Of a DNA stretch of 23,962 nt, positions 23,673 to 23,962 are shown one piece after another. Source of the DNA: Blastocatellia bacterium UBA7656 (lineage in GTDB: Bacteria; Acidobacteriota; Blastocatellia; UBA7656). The stretch spans positions 1 to 23,962 of the forward strand of contig DLHY01000066.1 of the NCBI GenBank assembly GCA_002483445.1, read 5' to 3'. Numbering within the stretch: the stretch's first letter is position 1; every line of letters begins with the position of its first letter. Both the position numbers and the translations under genes were made by a program. The notes below the pieces were generated by a model that was not told where the DNA came from, did no database searches, and saw only the letters and a list, made by a program, of their open reading frames with translations.

Positions 23673-23759
23673 TTCACCGCAGAGACGCAGAGAACGCTGA
23701 GACAACGCAGAGAAAAAATCTCTGCGCCCGCTCTGCGTCCTCAGCGCCTCTGCGGTGAA
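23673..23759. repeat. Inverted array of CGCAGAG-type short repeats (element C)
   Basis: The outer arms TTCACCGCAGAG (23673-23684) and CTCTGCGGTGAA (23748-23759) are exact reverse complements. The centre is a perfect hairpin, CGCAGAGA (23706-23713), five A, TCTCTGCG (23719-23726). Between them CGCAGAG or CGCTGAG units recur at irregular 8-11 bp steps in both arms. It lies about 75 bp behind the terminator of the M4 gene and codes for nothing evident. Similar CGCAGAG-rich inverted repeats are, to my knowledge, dispersed in a range of bacterial genomes. Confidence 0.88.
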
Positions 23760-23962
23760 TCTCGCTCAAACGGTCGAGTATTACTTTTTTATCACTGCCT
23801 GAAATCAAACCTTGAGTATTTCGACAAGGGGGATTTCGTCATCTGTCCTCTCTCATGCTTTTCACACGTCAATTGCTCTTCGCCTCGCGCCGAACCGCGC
23901 CGATGTTTGCTATCGTTTCGCCTTTGGTCATCGAAGGCACTGCGCGAATAAATAACACTACC
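23760..23962. other. Right end of the window, nothing recognised
   Basis: With the terminator and element C, this completes a 424-bp stretch without a gene after 23538. The open frame reaching 23951 starts inside element C and has no family features. No promoter or RNA structure stands out. Confidence 0.5.

Noticed and set aside
23480..23951. Open frames in the right end of the window
   Set aside because: They cross the terminator and the inverted repeat element C and show no protein-like features.

Overview
The window is 24 kb of chromosome from a moderately GC-rich bacterium. It holds 16 supportable protein genes, no RNA genes, no CRISPR and no transposase. The gene mix points to Acidobacteriota, most likely the Blastocatellia side. 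It includes a DUF5916 outer-membrane-type protein, an ABATE/CGNR regulator, a propeller/Y_Y_Y sensor kinase, secreted S53 and M4 peptidases, and an EgtB with the Tyr-Tyr pair known from Chloracidobacterium-type enzymes. This assignment is inferred from gene content only.

Layout. 1-165: an inverted array of 7-bp repeats that abuts the stop codon of a secreted two-repeat protein (166-870, minus). 957-4705 (minus): urocanase hutU, then an ABC exporter ATPase and permease, apparently one operon. 5059-5382 (plus): a small membrane protein, separated by a shared bidirectional terminator from egtB (5445-6749, minus). Next come a DinB-family protein (7123-7599, minus) and a DUF5916 protein (7820-10330, minus). 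The DUF5916 gene is divergent from a CGNR regulator (10465-11130, plus). Their shared upstream region holds a near-consensus promoter overlaid by five GTAACC/GGTTAC half-sites. 11190-11618: a SnoaL-like protein (minus). 11802-11936: a second inverted heptamer array, ending at the stop of a secreted beta-propeller protein (11938-14136, minus). That gene follows a PaaI-type thioesterase (14175-14570, minus).

14683-23538 (plus): a periplasmic-sensor histidine kinase, its NarL-type response regulator, a secreted sedolisin (S53), an 85-bp inverted-repeat element, a duplicated tail of the response-regulator gene, and a secreted thermolysin-like (M4) peptidase with a C-terminal W-repeat propeller-like region. 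A terminator and a third inverted short-repeat element close the window.

How it may fit together (inference): the right third looks like an extracellular protein-degradation locus under a two-component system. The left part carries histidine/ergothioneine-related enzymes (HutU, EgtB). Points most worth attention are: three inverted short-tandem-repeat elements placed at gene 3' ends; the CGNR operator array; a urocanase with leucine at the catalytic cysteine position; and the response-regulator tail duplicated with only synonymous differences.
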